Part shown: one piece after another, positions 50,533 through 60,252 of the stretch | How the letters are laid out: every line of letters begins with the position of its first letter | How positions within the stretch are numbered: position 1 is the stretch's first letter | NCBI GenBank assembly: GCA_024234995.1 | Contig: JACKNF010000006.1 | Span: forward strand, 128,003 to 192,002 | Direction of reading: 5' to 3' | DNA from: Gammaproteobacteria bacterium | GTDB taxonomy: Bacteria; Pseudomonadota; Gammaproteobacteria; Competibacterales; Competibacteraceae | DNA length: 64,000 nt | Position numbers and translations under genes: made by a program | Notes under the pieces: generated by a model | Database searches by the model: none | What the model saw: the letters and a program-made list of their open reading frames with translations, nothing else | Told to the model about the DNA's origin: nothing

Positions 50533-53500
50533 ATGAGTCACTTTCTCGACCGGCTGAATTTTTTAAAAAAAATAACCGATACCTTCTCTGACGGCCACGG
50601 TGTCGTCACGAATGAAGATCGTGGATGGGAAGATGCTTATCGCGCCCGCTGGCAGCACGATAAGATCGTTCGCTCCACCCACGGCGTGAACTGCACCGGC
50701 TCCTGTAGCTGGAAAATCTATGTCAAAAACGGTCTCGTCACCTGGGAAACCCAGCAAACCGACTATCCACGCACACGCGACGATTTGCCGAACCATGAAC
50801 CACGCGGTTGCGCGCGCGGCGCGTCCTATAGCTGGTATCTGTACAGCGCCAACCGGGTCAAATATCCGATGATTCGCGGACAGCTGATCAAACTCTGGCG
50901 CGCGGCGCTGGCGGAGAAGAAAGACCCGGTGGACGCCTGGGCCTCCATCGTCGAAGACCCGGCCAAGGCCGCGGAATACAAAACCAAGCGCGGCCTGGGC
51001 GGTTTCGTCCGCGCCACCTGGGACGAGGTCAACCAGCTTATCGCTGCCGCCAACGTCTACACCGCTAAACAGTACGGCCCGGATCGCATCTACGGCTTCT
51101 CGCCGATCCCGGCGATGTCGATGGTGTCCTACGCCGCCGGTTCCCGCTATCTGTCGCTGATTGGCGGCGCCTGCGGCAGCTTCTACGACTGGTACTGCGA
51201 CCTGCCGCCCGCCAGCCCGATGATCTGGGGCGAGCAAACCGATGTGCCGGAATCCGCCGACTGGTATAACTCCACTTTCCTGATGATGTGGGGTTCCAAT
51301 GTCCCGCAGACCCGCACCCCGGATGCCCACTTCATGACCGAAGTGCGCTACAAAGGCGCCAAGATCGTCGTGGTCTGCCCGGACTATTCAGAAGCCTCTA
51401 AGTTCGCTGACATCTGGCTGCATCCCAAACAAGGCACCGACGCCGCCGTGGCGATGGCGATGGGCCATGTCATCCTGCGCGAGTTCTATCTTGACGGCAA
51501 ATCGGACTATTTCACCGATTACGTCCGCACCAAGACCGATTTTCCTTATCTGGTGATGCTGGAGCAGCGGGCGGATGGCAGCTACTTCAACGGCCGCTTC
51601 CTGCGCGCCTCCGATCTCGCTGGCAACGCCGCACAAGTCAACAATCCAGAATGGAAGACGCTGGCCTTCGACGAAAACAGCGGCAAGCTGATCGTGCCCA
51701 ACGGTTCCATCGGTTTCCGCTGGGGCGAGAAAGATGGGATGGCCGGCAAGTGGAACCTGGAGCCGAAGGAATCCCTGACCGGCGCCGAAACCCAATTGCG
51801 GCTGTCGGTGAACGAAATCCGGGACGAAGTGGTCCCGGTCGCGTTCCCTTATTTCGGTTCGACCCAGCACCCGTATTTCGCCTGCACCGAACACGACGCC
51901 GTGCAGGTGCGCAACGTGCCCGCCAAGAAGGTCAAGCTGGCGAATGGTTCCGAAGCGCGGGTCGCCACCGTTTACGATCTAACCTTGGCGCAATACGGTC
52001 TGGATCGTGGTCTAGGCGGCGGTAACGTCGCTAAAACCTATGACGACGATGTGCCCTACACCCCCGCCTGGCAGGAGAAAATTACCGGAACGCCGCGTGA
52101 ACAGATTATCACCGTCGCCCGCCAGTTCGCTGAGAACGCCGACAAGACCCGCGGCAAATCGATGGTCATCATCGGTGCGGCGATGAACCACTGGTACCAC
52201 ATGGACATGAACTACCGGGGCATCATCAATATGCTGATGATGTGCGGCTGTGTCGGCCAGAGCGGCGGTGGCTGGTCGCATTACGTCGGTCAGGAGAAGC
52301 TGCGCCCGCAAACCGGCTGGACAGCGCTGGCATTTGCCCTCGACTGGCACCGCCCGCCCCGGCATATGAATTCAACATCGTTCTTCTATATCCATAGCAG
52401 CCAGTGGCGCTACGAGAAACTGGCGATGACCGAAATTCTGTCCCCGCTGGCCGATCCGCAGCAGTGGCAAGGGACGCAGATCGACTATAACGTGCGCTCG
52501 GCGCGCATGGGCTGGCTACCGACTGCGCCGCATTTCGACGCCAATCCGCTGCAAATCGCCAAGGATGCCGCGGCCGCAGGGAAAGCGCCGGACGAGTATC
52601 TCGCAGAGAATCTCAAGGCCGGCACAGTCAACTTTGCCTTTGAAGACCCGGACAACCCGGTCAACTTCCCGCGCAACCTGTTCGTCTGGCGCTCCAACCT
52701 GCTCGGCTCTTCAGGCAAGGGGCATGAATACTTCCTCAAGTATCTGCTCGGCGCGGTACATGGCGTGCAAGGCAAGGACCTAGGCGAGGAAGGCGGCGAG
52801 AAACCGCTGGAAGTGAAGTGGCGGAAGGGCGCAGAAGGCAAACTCGATCTGCTGGTGACGCTGGATTTCCGCATGTCCACCACCTGCATGTATTCCGACA
52901 TTGTGCTGCCAACTGCAACCTGGTACGAGAAGAACGACCTCAATACCAGCGACATGCACCCGTTCATTCACCCGCTGAGCGCAGCGGTGGACCCGGCTTG
53001 GGAGTCGCGGACGGACTGGGACATTTTCAAGGGTATCGCTCGAACCTTCTCCGAGGTTTGTGTGGGTCATCTGGGCGTGGAAAAGGATATCGTTGCCTTG
53101 CCCACTCTGCATGACACCCCGACCGAACTTGCTCAACCATTGACGGTGAAGGACTGGAAGAAAGGCGAATGCGAATTGATCCCTGGCAAGACCGCGCCGA
53201 GCCTGGCCGTGGTCGAGCGTGACTATCCGAACACCTACAAGAAGTTCACTTCGGTTGGTCCGCTACTGGACAAAGCCGGCAATGGAGGTAAAGGCATTAC
53301 TTGGAATACCGGACACGAGGTCGAAGCGCTGGCGACGCTCAATTACACAGTGCTGGAGGATGGCGTATCCAAGGGCCGGCCTCGCATCGAGAGTGACATC
53401 GACGCCGCCGAAATGATCATGATGCTGGCCCCAGAAACCAATGGCCACGTCGCAGTGAAAGCCTGGGCGGCATTGAGCAAAATCACGGGCCGTGACCATA

Positions 53501-54294
53501 CCCATCTGGCGATTCCCAAGGAACACGAGAAGATCCGCTTCCGCGACATCCAGGCCCAGCCACGCAAAATCATCTCCTCGCCGACCTGGTCAGGGCTGGA
53601 GGATGAAAAGGTCAGCTACAACGCGGGTTACACCAATGTCCATGAGCTGATTCCGTGGCGGACACTGACCGGCCGCCAGCAGTTCTATCAGGATCATCCG
53701 TGGATGCTGGGTTTTGGTGAAGCCATGTGCGCCTACCGGCCGCCGGTGGACATGAAGACCATTGAACCGATCATCGGCAAGAAGCCCAACGGCAATAAAG
53801 AAATCGTGTTGAACTTCATCACCCCGCACCAAAAGTGGGGCATCCACAGCACCTACACTGACAATCTATTGATGCTCACCCTATCGCGGGGCGGCCCGAT
53901 CATCTGGATGTCTGAGATCGACGCTCAAAAGGCCGGTATCGAGGACAACGACTGGATCGAAGCCTACAACCTCAATGGCGCCATCGCGGCCCGCGCCGTG
54001 GTCAGCCAGCGCGTGCCGGAAGGCATGTCGATGATGTACCACGCACAGGAAAAGATTGTGAACATGCCGGCTGCGGAAACCACCGGCACCCGGGGCGGCA
54101 TTCACAACTCGGTCACCCGCGCCGTGCTCAAGCCGACCCACATGATTGGCGGTTACGCCCAGCAGAGTTACGGCTTCAATTATTACGGCACCGTCGGCTC
54201 AAACCGCGACGAATTCATCATTGTCCGCAAGATGGTCAAGGTGGACTGGCTGGATGACGAAACCCCGGCTGACGTCCCCGTGGAGGCTCATTGA
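50533..54294 (+). CDS. narG: respiratory nitrate reductase, alpha subunit
   Basis: A 1253-residue molybdoenzyme; start at 50533 (MSHFLDRLNFLKKITDTFSDGHG) is the family start, and the open frame upstream to 50452 is in a repeat. The N-terminal H-x3-C-x3-C cluster ligands appear in THGVNCTGSCSWKIY with a further Cys in HEPRGCARG. The Mo-bis-MGD aspartate ligand is in YDWYCDLPPASPMIWGEQTD. No Tat motif is visible, so it is the cytoplasm-facing Nar type. It reduces nitrate to nitrite and receives electrons from NarH. It shares an operon with narH (1-bp gap). Confidence 0.97.
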   Translation: MSHFLDRLNFLKKITDTFSDGHGVVTNEDRGWEDAYRARWQHDKIVRSTHGVNCTGSCSWKIYVKNGLVTWETQQTDYPRTRDDLPNHEPRGCARGASYSWYLYSANRVKYPMIRGQLIKLWRAALAEKKDPVDAWASIVEDPAKAAEYKTKRGLGGFVRATWDEVNQLIAAANVYTAKQYGPDRIYGFSPIPAMSMVSYAAGSRYLSLIGGACGSFYDWYCDLPPASPMIWGEQTDVPESADWYNSTFLMMWGSNVPQTRTPDAHFMTEVRYKGAKIVVVCPDYSEASKFADIWLHPKQGTDAAVAMAMGHVILREFYLDGKSDYFTDYVRTKTDFPYLVMLEQRADGSYFNGRFLRASDLAGNAAQVNNPEWKTLAFDENSGKLIVPNGSIGFRWGEKDGMAGKWNLEPKESLTGAETQLRLSVNEIRDEVVPVAFPYFGSTQHPYFACTEHDAVQVRNVPAKKVKLANGSEARVATVYDLTLAQYGLDRGLGGGNVAKTYDDDVPYTPAWQEKITGTPREQIITVARQFAENADKTRGKSMVIIGAAMNHWYHMDMNYRGIINMLMMCGCVGQSGGGWSHYVGQEKLRPQTGWTALAFALDWHRPPRHMNSTSFFYIHSSQWRYEKLAMTEILSPLADPQQWQGTQIDYNVRSARMGWLPTAPHFDANPLQIAKDAAAAGKAPDEYLAENLKAGTVNFAFEDPDNPVNFPRNLFVWRSNLLGSSGKGHEYFLKYLLGAVHGVQGKDLGEEGGEKPLEVKWRKGAEGKLDLLVTLDFRMSTTCMYSDIVLPTATWYEKNDLNTSDMHPFIHPLSAAVDPAWESRTDWDIFKGIARTFSEVCVGHLGVEKDIVALPTLHDTPTELAQPLTVKDWKKGECELIPGKTAPSLAVVERDYPNTYKKFTSVGPLLDKAGNGGKGITWNTGHEVEALATLNYTVLEDGVSKGRPRIESDIDAAEMIMMLAPETNGHVAVKAWAALSKITGRDHTHLAIPKEHEKIRFRDIQAQPRKIISSPTWSGLEDEKVSYNAGYTNVHELIPWRTLTGRQQFYQDHPWMLGFGEAMCAYRPPVDMKTIEPIIGKKPNGNKEIVLNFITPHQKWGIHSTYTDNLLMLTLSRGGPIIWMSEIDAQKAGIEDNDWIEAYNLNGAIAARAVVSQRVPEGMSMMYHAQEKIVNMPAAETTGTRGGIHNSVTRAVLKPTHMIGGYAQQSYGFNYYGTVGSNRDEFIIVRKMVKVDWLDDETPADVPVEAH

Positions 54295-54295
54295 C

Positions 54296-55846
54296 ATGAA
54301 AGTACGCGCACAAATCGCTATGGTCCTGAATCTGGATAAGTGCATTGGTTGCCACACCTGTTCGGTGACCTGCAAGAACGTCTGGACTTCCCGCGATGGC
54401 ATGGAATACGCCTGGTTCAACAACGTCGAGACCAAACCCGGTATCGGCTATCCCAAAGATTGGGAAAGCCAGGAGCAATGGAATGGCGGCTGGAAACGGC
54501 GCAAGGATGGCAAGATCGAGCTAAAACAGGGCAGCAAGTGGAAGATTCTATCCAATATCTTCGCGAATCCTGACATGCCAGCCATCGATGACTACTACGA
54601 GCCGTGGGATTACGACTATGCGCATTTGCAAAATGCGCCCGAGTCGAAAGCCATGCCCACCGCCCGGCCGCGCTCGGCGATCAGCGGCGAGCGCATGCAG
54701 AAAATCCACTGGGGACCGAACTGGGAGGAAATTCTCGGCACCGAATTCGCTAAACGCTCCAAAGACTACAATTTTGCGAAGGTGCAGAAGGAAATTTACG
54801 GCGAATTCGAAAACACCTTCATGATGTACTTGCCGCGCCTGTGCGAGCACTGCCTGAATCCGGCATGTGTCGCTTCGTGTCCTTCGGGTGCGATCTATAA
54901 GCGTGAAGAGGATGGCATCGTCCTGATCGATCAGGACAAGTGCCGGGGCTGGCGGATGTGCGTCTCCGGTTGCCCGTACAAGAAGATTTACTACAACTGG
55001 AACACTGGCAAGTCGGAGAAGTGCATCTTCTGCTACCCGCGTATCGAGACCGGTCAGCCAACCGTGTGCTCGGAAACCTGCGTCGGGCGCATCCGTTATC
55101 TCGGTGTGTTGCTCTACGACGCCGACCGCATCGAGCAAGCCGCCAGTGTTGCCGACGAGCAAAGTTTGTATCAGGCGCAGCTCGATATGTTCCTCGATCC
55201 ATTCAACCCGACGGTGCAGGCCGAGGCACGCCAGGCTGGTATTCCCGAGCCGTGGTTGCAAGCGGCTCAGGAATCGCCCATTTACAAGATGGCGATTGAT
55301 TGGAAGATCGCTTTCCCATTGCATCCGGAGTACCGCACCCTGCCGATGGTCTGGTACGTACCTGCGCTGTCGCCCATCCAAGCCCGTGCTGAATCCGGCC
55401 AGATCGGTATGAATGGCATCATCCCCGATGTCGGCTCATTGCGGATTCCACTGAAGTATCTGGCTAATCTGTTGACCGCCGGCGATGAAAAACCGGTCAA
55501 GCTGGCGCTGGAACGGATGCTGGCCATGCGCGCCTATATGCGCGCCAAGACGGTGGACGGCGAAATCCACGATGAAGCGTTGCAGGCAGCCGGTCTGCGC
55601 ATCGATCAGGCCGAATCGATGTACCGCTATCTGGCGATTGCCAATTATGAGGATCGCTTCGTCATTCCAACCAGCCACCGTGAATACGCCAGCGCGACCT
55701 ACGACGCCTTCGGCGAACGCGGCGGCTGCGGTTTCAGCTTCGGCAACGGCTGCTCGCCAGGCACCGATAAGACTAATTTATTCGGCGGTAAGAAGGTCAC
55801 CACGCGCCGGGCGATTCCGATCAAGGTGGAACCGGCAGGCAAGTGA
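54296..55846 (+). CDS. narH: respiratory nitrate reductase, beta subunit
   Basis: A 516-residue iron-sulfur protein that starts MKVRAQIAMVLNLDKCIGCHTCSVTCKNVW (CIGCHTCSVTC is the first cluster motif). The other cluster motifs are CEHCLNPACVASCPSGA, CRGWRMCVSGCPYKK (where a Trp replaces one Cys, giving the [3Fe-4S] cluster) and CIFCYPRIETGQPTVCSETC. It carries electrons from NarI to NarG. The ATG is 1 bp after the narG stop; the longer open frame is antisense to nothing but lies inside narG. Confidence 0.97.
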   Translation: MKVRAQIAMVLNLDKCIGCHTCSVTCKNVWTSRDGMEYAWFNNVETKPGIGYPKDWESQEQWNGGWKRRKDGKIELKQGSKWKILSNIFANPDMPAIDDYYEPWDYDYAHLQNAPESKAMPTARPRSAISGERMQKIHWGPNWEEILGTEFAKRSKDYNFAKVQKEIYGEFENTFMMYLPRLCEHCLNPACVASCPSGAIYKREEDGIVLIDQDKCRGWRMCVSGCPYKKIYYNWNTGKSEKCIFCYPRIETGQPTVCSETCVGRIRYLGVLLYDADRIEQAASVADEQSLYQAQLDMFLDPFNPTVQAEARQAGIPEPWLQAAQESPIYKMAIDWKIAFPLHPEYRTLPMVWYVPALSPIQARAESGQIGMNGIIPDVGSLRIPLKYLANLLTAGDEKPVKLALERMLAMRAYMRAKTVDGEIHDEALQAAGLRIDQAESMYRYLAIANYEDRFVIPTSHREYASATYDAFGERGGCGFSFGNGCSPGTDKTNLFGGKKVTTRRAIPIKVEPAGK

Positions 55847-55905
55847 TGAAAGCCAGCAGGGTACGCAATGCGTACCCTGCGCATGCTGCAAGGAGAGATT
55901 GCACA

Positions 55906-56622
55906 ATGAAAACCCTGAAAGTTCTTTCCGCCCTGCTCTGTTACCCGCAACCGGAACTGCAAGCGGCGCTGGGTGAAATGAGGGAGGTTCTCGATCAGGA
56001 AAATTTGCTGCCGGAACGTGAGCATCGGGCGCTGTTATCGTTGATCAACCAGATGCAGCGGGCCGATCTGATCGAGTTACAAGAACGGTATGTCCGGCTG
56101 TTCGACCGGGGCCGGGCGTTATCGCTGCATCTATTCGAACACATCCACGGTGAATCACGGGATCGCGGGCAAGCGATGATCAACCTGCTGGACGTCTACC
56201 GGCAACATGGTTTTGAACTCAGCGCCCGGGAACTACCCGACTATCTTCCGCTGTTTCTGGAATACCTGGCCCAGCGCCCGGCTGGAGAGGCGCTGGATAT
56301 GTTAGCCGATACCATGCACGTTATGGCCTTGCTCGGTGCCCGGCTGGCTGAACAAGGCAGTGATTACCACGCCGTGTTCGACGCCCTCGCGGCGCTGGCC
56401 GGCGAACCGGCAGACATCGAGGCAATTCGCCAGCAGGCCGCCCGCGAAGACCCTGATGAGGCGATCGTCAATATGGACAAGATTTGGGAAGAGGAGGCAG
56501 TGACCTTCTTGGCAAATCAAGAAGGTTGCGGCGCTCACCAAAACAGTCACGGTGCAGCAGCTCAACCGGTGCGCTGGATGCCTCCATCCAACTCAACCCC
56601 CCCAGTCATCCGTTCCCTCTGA
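55906..56622 (+). CDS. narJ: nitrate reductase molybdenum cofactor assembly chaperone
   Basis: A 238-residue TorD/NarJ-type chaperone with MKTLKVLSALLCYPQPELQAAL at the start (AAGGAGAG upstream of 55906), the central YVRLFDRGRALSLHLFEHIHGESRDRGQAM (cited as FDRGRALSLHLFEHIHGES) and LPDYLPLFLEYLA. It helps insert the Mo cofactor into NarG and is not part of the final complex. The last ~25 residues are low-complexity (HQNSHGAAAQPVRWMPP). Confidence 0.95.
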   Translation: MKTLKVLSALLCYPQPELQAALGEMREVLDQENLLPEREHRALLSLINQMQRADLIELQERYVRLFDRGRALSLHLFEHIHGESRDRGQAMINLLDVYRQHGFELSARELPDYLPLFLEYLAQRPAGEALDMLADTMHVMALLGARLAEQGSDYHAVFDALAALAGEPADIEAIRQQAAREDPDEAIVNMDKIWEEEAVTFLANQEGCGAHQNSHGAAAQPVRWMPPSNSTPPVIRSL

Positions 56623-56660
56623 AAAATGAGAGTGGTTTTTACCCATTCGAGGCGATGATC

Positions 56661-57341
56661 ATGAGTTACTTGAATACCCTATTATTTGGTGTTTATCCTT
56701 ATCTAGCCGGTGCAGTATTCCTGCTCGGCAGTTTGGCGCGCTTCGACCGCGACCCGTTCACCTGGAAGGCCCACTCCAGCCAGATTCTCAGCAAAAAAAA
56801 CATGCGCTGGGCCAGTAACCTGTTTCACATCGGTATCCTGCTGCTGTTCCTTGGGCATTTCGTCGGCCTGCTCACCCCGCCGGAAGTATTCCACCTCTTG
56901 GGTGTCTCCGCGAGCGCCAAACAAATCCTAGCCATCGTTGCCGGCAGTGTCGCCGGACTGATGTGCTTTGCTGGGCTGACCATGCTGGTGCAGCGGCGAT
57001 TAAACGACCCTCGGGTCCGGGCCACCAGCACGCGGATGGATATTTTCATCCTGCTACTCTTGTATGTGCAGCTCATTCTTGGTTTGTTGACCATCCCGCT
57101 GTCGTTGATGCATCTGGATGGCGGCAACATGCTGCTGCTAATGCAATGGGCGCGGAATGTGGTGACGTTCGATCCGGCAGAAGCCGTGGCAGCCATCAGC
57201 AGTATGGGATTCCTGTTCAAGCTGCATATCTTCCTCGGCTTGACGGTATTCCTGGTATTCCCCTTCAGCCGGCTGGTGCATATCTGGAGTGCGCCAGTGA
57301 CCTATCCAGCCCGCCCTTATCAGGTGGTGCGGCAGCGCTGA
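56661..57341 (+). CDS. narI: respiratory nitrate reductase, gamma subunit (cytochrome b)
   Basis: A 226-residue membrane protein with five helices and four histidines that bind two haems: SNLFHIGILLLFLGHFVGLL in the second helix and FKLHIFLGLTVFLVFPFSRLVH at the end (cited as LFHIGILLLFLGH and FKLHIFLG). It oxidises quinol at the periplasmic side and anchors NarGH. Start 56661 (MSYLNTLLFGVYPY) matches the family; the frame is open upstream into narJ. Confidence 0.96.
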   Translation: MSYLNTLLFGVYPYLAGAVFLLGSLARFDRDPFTWKAHSSQILSKKNMRWASNLFHIGILLLFLGHFVGLLTPPEVFHLLGVSASAKQILAIVAGSVAGLMCFAGLTMLVQRRLNDPRVRATSTRMDIFILLLLYVQLILGLLTIPLSLMHLDGGNMLLLMQWARNVVTFDPAEAVAAISSMGFLFKLHIFLGLTVFLVFPFSRLVHIWSAPVTYPARPYQVVRQR

Positions 57342-57350
57342 TTCGGCTTG

Positions 57351-57380
57351 GATCCTTCCTCTGAACAAAGAGGAAGGATC
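57351..57380 (+). terminator. terminator hairpin after narI
   Basis: GATCCTTCCTCT and AGAGGAAGGATC form a perfect 12-bp stem with a 6-nt loop starting 10 bp after narI. No T-run follows (TGTGTTC), so transcription may be only partly stopped before moaA. Confidence 0.7.
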
Positions 57381-57421
57381 TGTGTTCAATAACAAGAATC
57401 AATCCTCTTGAGGTGTCCCGC

Positions 57422-58489
57422 GTGTCCACCCCTTCGTCCGATACGTTCCCGCAACGAAACACCTCCCGCTTTTTTTCTAAAGAGCATACGGAGAACACCT
57501 CACTCGTAGACCACTTTGGCCGCCATATTAATTATGTGCGGTTTTCTGTCACGGACCGTTGTGATTTCCGCTGCGTTTACTGCATGAGTGAACAGATGAC
57601 TTTTCTGCCACGCGCTCAAGTGTTAACGCTGGAGGAACTCGCAACATTGGGCCGGGCGTTCGTGGAGCTAGGCGTTCGTAAAATCCGCCTCACGGGCGGC
57701 GAACCTTTGGTGAGACAGAATGTACTATGGTTGTTTCAGAAACTCGGCCAATTACGCAAATACGGTTTGGCAGAGCTGGTGCTGACCACCAACGGTTCAC
57801 AACTAGAGCGCCTGTCGGCTGAATTAAAAGCGGCGGGCGTGGCGCGGATCAACATCAGCCTGGATAGCCTCAACCCGGAGCGGTTCCGCCGCATCACCCG
57901 GGCCGGTGAGCTAAAAACCGTGCTGCGCGGCATCCAGGCCGCTCAAGCCGCCGGCTTTCAGCGGCTCAAGCTAAACGCAGTGATCCTAAAAGGCCGCAAT
58001 CATGACGAAGTCACGGATCTGGCGCGTTTCGCGGTCGAAAACGGATTGGATATCAGCTACATCGAAGAAATGCCACTTGGCATCATCAGCGATCATGATC
58101 GCGCTGAGGCATACTATTCCAGTGATGCCATCCGTGTTGATCTGGCACAAGTGTTCACCCTAATCCCCACCACTGAGACCACGGGCGGACCCTCCCGCTA
58201 TTACCGCATCCCCGGCAGTGAGACCCGCATCGGCTTCATTTCGCCGCATAGCCATAATTTCTGTGGCGATTGTAACCGGGTGCGCGTATCCGCTGAAGGC
58301 CGGTTGCTGCTTTGTCTGGGTCAGGAGCATTCAGTGGATTTGCGCCATGTCCTGCGTGCCCACCCTGGCAACCGCGAACGATTGAAACAGGCGATCGCCG
58401 CCGCTATGGCGATCAAGCCGCACGGCCACGATTTCCAGCTCGGCAGCCAACCGGTCATTCTGCGCCATATGAGCCACACCGGTGGTTGA
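57422..58489 (+). CDS. moaA: GTP 3',8-cyclase (molybdenum cofactor step 1)
   Basis: A 355-residue radical SAM enzyme with CxxxCxxC in RCDFRCVYCMSEQ (residues ~45-57), GGEPL, and the C-terminal [4Fe-4S] motif CGDCNRVRVSAEGRLLLCLG. It ends in Gly-Gly, the tail that MoaA inserts into its active site. Start GTG 57422 is preferred over GTG 57413 because GAGG at 57410 then has proper spacing. It makes the cyclic pyranopterin precursor from GTP. It lies after narI, next to the enzyme that needs the cofactor. Confidence 0.95.
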   Translation: MSTPSSDTFPQRNTSRFFSKEHTENTSLVDHFGRHINYVRFSVTDRCDFRCVYCMSEQMTFLPRAQVLTLEELATLGRAFVELGVRKIRLTGGEPLVRQNVLWLFQKLGQLRKYGLAELVLTTNGSQLERLSAELKAAGVARINISLDSLNPERFRRITRAGELKTVLRGIQAAQAAGFQRLKLNAVILKGRNHDEVTDLARFAVENGLDISYIEEMPLGIISDHDRAEAYYSSDAIRVDLAQVFTLIPTTETTGGPSRYYRIPGSETRIGFISPHSHNFCGDCNRVRVSAEGRLLLCLGQEHSVDLRHVLRAHPGNRERLKQAIAAAMAIKPHGHDFQLGSQPVILRHMSHTGG

Positions 58490-58548
58490 AACCGCAATGG
58501 CCGGATGGCCACCCTGCTCTTCTCTCTTTAGGGCGCTTTACATTTTCC

Positions 58549-59451
58549 CTATGCTTGCTTTAGCAGCGGCAACCCAGACAAGGTTTGTTTCATCCAATCG
58601 ATCAGCATTCTGGTTCTGGCCGGCAACAAACGGGCGTGAGGATAGACAATATGCACAGGACGCGGCACAGGTTCATACTGTTCCAGCACGACTTGCAAGC
58701 GATCCTCCTCCAGAGGAGACGCCACCTGGTAAGAAATAAACATGCCGTAACCTAAGCCCGCCACGCAAGCGGCAACAGCGGGTTCGACATGATTGAAATC
58801 CAGATTACCGGTTACCGGCACCGTGAATTGTTTTGCTCCCTCATGAAACGTCCATCGATTGCTACTGGCATTAACAAAACGTATGCAATTGGCCTTCAGC
58901 AATTCTTCAGGATGATGCACCTTACCGAACCGGTTGATATAGTCAGGGCTGACGACTACCACCCGGCGTAAACTTCCCACCTGCTGCGCCACTAAAGCCG
59001 AATCGTCGAGCGCACCGATGCGAATACCCACATCGATGCCTTCATCGACGAGACTTACAACACGATCCAATAACAGCACACTGCATTGCACTTTTTCATA
59101 GCGCTGCACAAAACGCGTTACCGCCGGTGCTACATATCGCTGGCCAAACAATACAGGCGCGGTAATGGTGATATGACCGCTCGGCTCCGCAGCGCCCACA
59201 GTCAGCGCGGCATCCGCTTCATCCACTGCTACCAGTAAAGGGCGGCAACGCGCTAAATAGATTTTGCCTTCTTCTGTCAAGGTAATCTTGCGCGTTGTGC
59301 GATTGAATAAACGCACGCCTAACCCGGTTTCCAGCCTTGCTAAGGTTCGCACTACCGCTGGCAAAGACACACCCATACCTTGCGCGGCAGACGTCAAACT
59401 GCCTGCATCGGCGATCTGTACAAAAGTCTGTATTGCCTTGAGCTTGTCCAC
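58549..59451 (-). CDS. LysR-family transcriptional regulator
   Basis: A 300-residue protein with an N-terminal winged helix (IQTFVQIADAGSLTSAAQGMGVSLPAVVRTLARLE) and a LysR substrate-binding domain (GHITITAPVLFGQRYVAPAV, VGIRIGALDDSALVAQQVG). It belongs to the DsdC/AaeR-like group by motif. It is divergent from the glutathione transferase gene (108-bp spacer) and is the likely regulator of that gene and the PNPOx-like gene. No clear LysR box is identified. Confidence 0.92.
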   Translation of the reverse strand: MDKLKAIQTFVQIADAGSLTSAAQGMGVSLPAVVRTLARLETGLGVRLFNRTTRKITLTEEGKIYLARCRPLLVAVDEADAALTVGAAEPSGHITITAPVLFGQRYVAPAVTRFVQRYEKVQCSVLLLDRVVSLVDEGIDVGIRIGALDDSALVAQQVGSLRRVVVVSPDYINRFGKVHHPEELLKANCIRFVNASSNRWTFHEGAKQFTVPVTGNLDFNHVEPAVAACVAGLGYGMFISYQVASPLEEDRLQVVLEQYEPVPRPVHIVYPHARLLPARTRMLIDWMKQTLSGLPLLKQA

Positions 59452-59559
59452 CCTGCGATATTAATACGATTTATTGAGTAGTGAAATCAGTATCCAAGCA
59501 TTTATTCCTAATTACGAAATAAACAGAATAGGCGCTCCCTGATCTACCCATGGAGTTCC

Positions 59560-60186
59560 ATGAACATGCACCTCATCGCCCCATCATTAAAATTGCACCG
59601 CTTCGCACTCTCCGGGCATTGTCATCGGGTAGAACTCTTTCTTTCTCTGCTGAAGCTGCCCGTTGAGCTGATCGACGTGGACCTTGCCGGCAAAGCGCAT
59701 AAAACACCCGCATTTCTGGCACTCAATCCTTTTGGTCAAGTGCCAGTGCTCCAGGACGGTGAATTAACGCTTGCGGATTCCAACGCTATATTGGTTTATC
59801 TGGCGGGCAAATATGGTGATGAATCCTGGTGGCCGCGCGATCCAGCCGGTCAAGCCGCTGTTCAGCAATGGCTTTCTATAGCAGCAGGACCCTTGGCCTT
59901 TGGCCCAGCCGCCGCGCGCGTGGCTCATCTTTTCAAAGAACCGCTCAATGCAACGGAAGCCATTAAACAGGCTAAGATGCTTTTTGCGGTGATGGAACAA
60001 GTCCTTGCAAAATCAGCGTTTCTAACCGGCAGCACTCCGACTATTGCCGATATTGCCAACTACAGCTACACCGCCCACGCGCCTGAAGGCAACATATCGC
60101 TTGATCCGTACCCTGCGATTAACGCGTGGCTGGTACGCATAGAACAGCTACCTGGTTTCATACCCATGAAAAAAATAACTGCTTAA
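59560..60186 (+). CDS. glutathione S-transferase family protein
   Basis: A 208-residue protein with a thioredoxin-like N-terminal domain (LKLHRFALSGHCHRVELFLSLLKLPVEL; conserved Pro in NPFGQVPVLQDGELTLADSNAILVYLA) and the helical C-terminal domain (TIADIANYSYTAHAPEG). A Ser or Cys in the SGHCHRVE loop is the likely glutathione-activating residue. Probably cytosolic detoxification. Adjacent to and presumably controlled by the divergent LysR gene. Confidence 0.9.
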   Translation: MNMHLIAPSLKLHRFALSGHCHRVELFLSLLKLPVELIDVDLAGKAHKTPAFLALNPFGQVPVLQDGELTLADSNAILVYLAGKYGDESWWPRDPAGQAAVQQWLSIAAGPLAFGPAAARVAHLFKEPLNATEAIKQAKMLFAVMEQVLAKSAFLTGSTPTIADIANYSYTAHAPEGNISLDPYPAINAWLVRIEQLPGFIPMKKITA

Positions 60187-60252
60187 CAGTGCCTTATAAA
60201 GGTCCAACAACAAGAAATATGAAAACCGCCATCTTCCCGGCTGGATATTGAT

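Noticed and set aside
54146..54295. N-terminal extension of NarH
   Set aside because: The extension lies inside narG in another frame, and the family start with a Cys cluster is at 54296.
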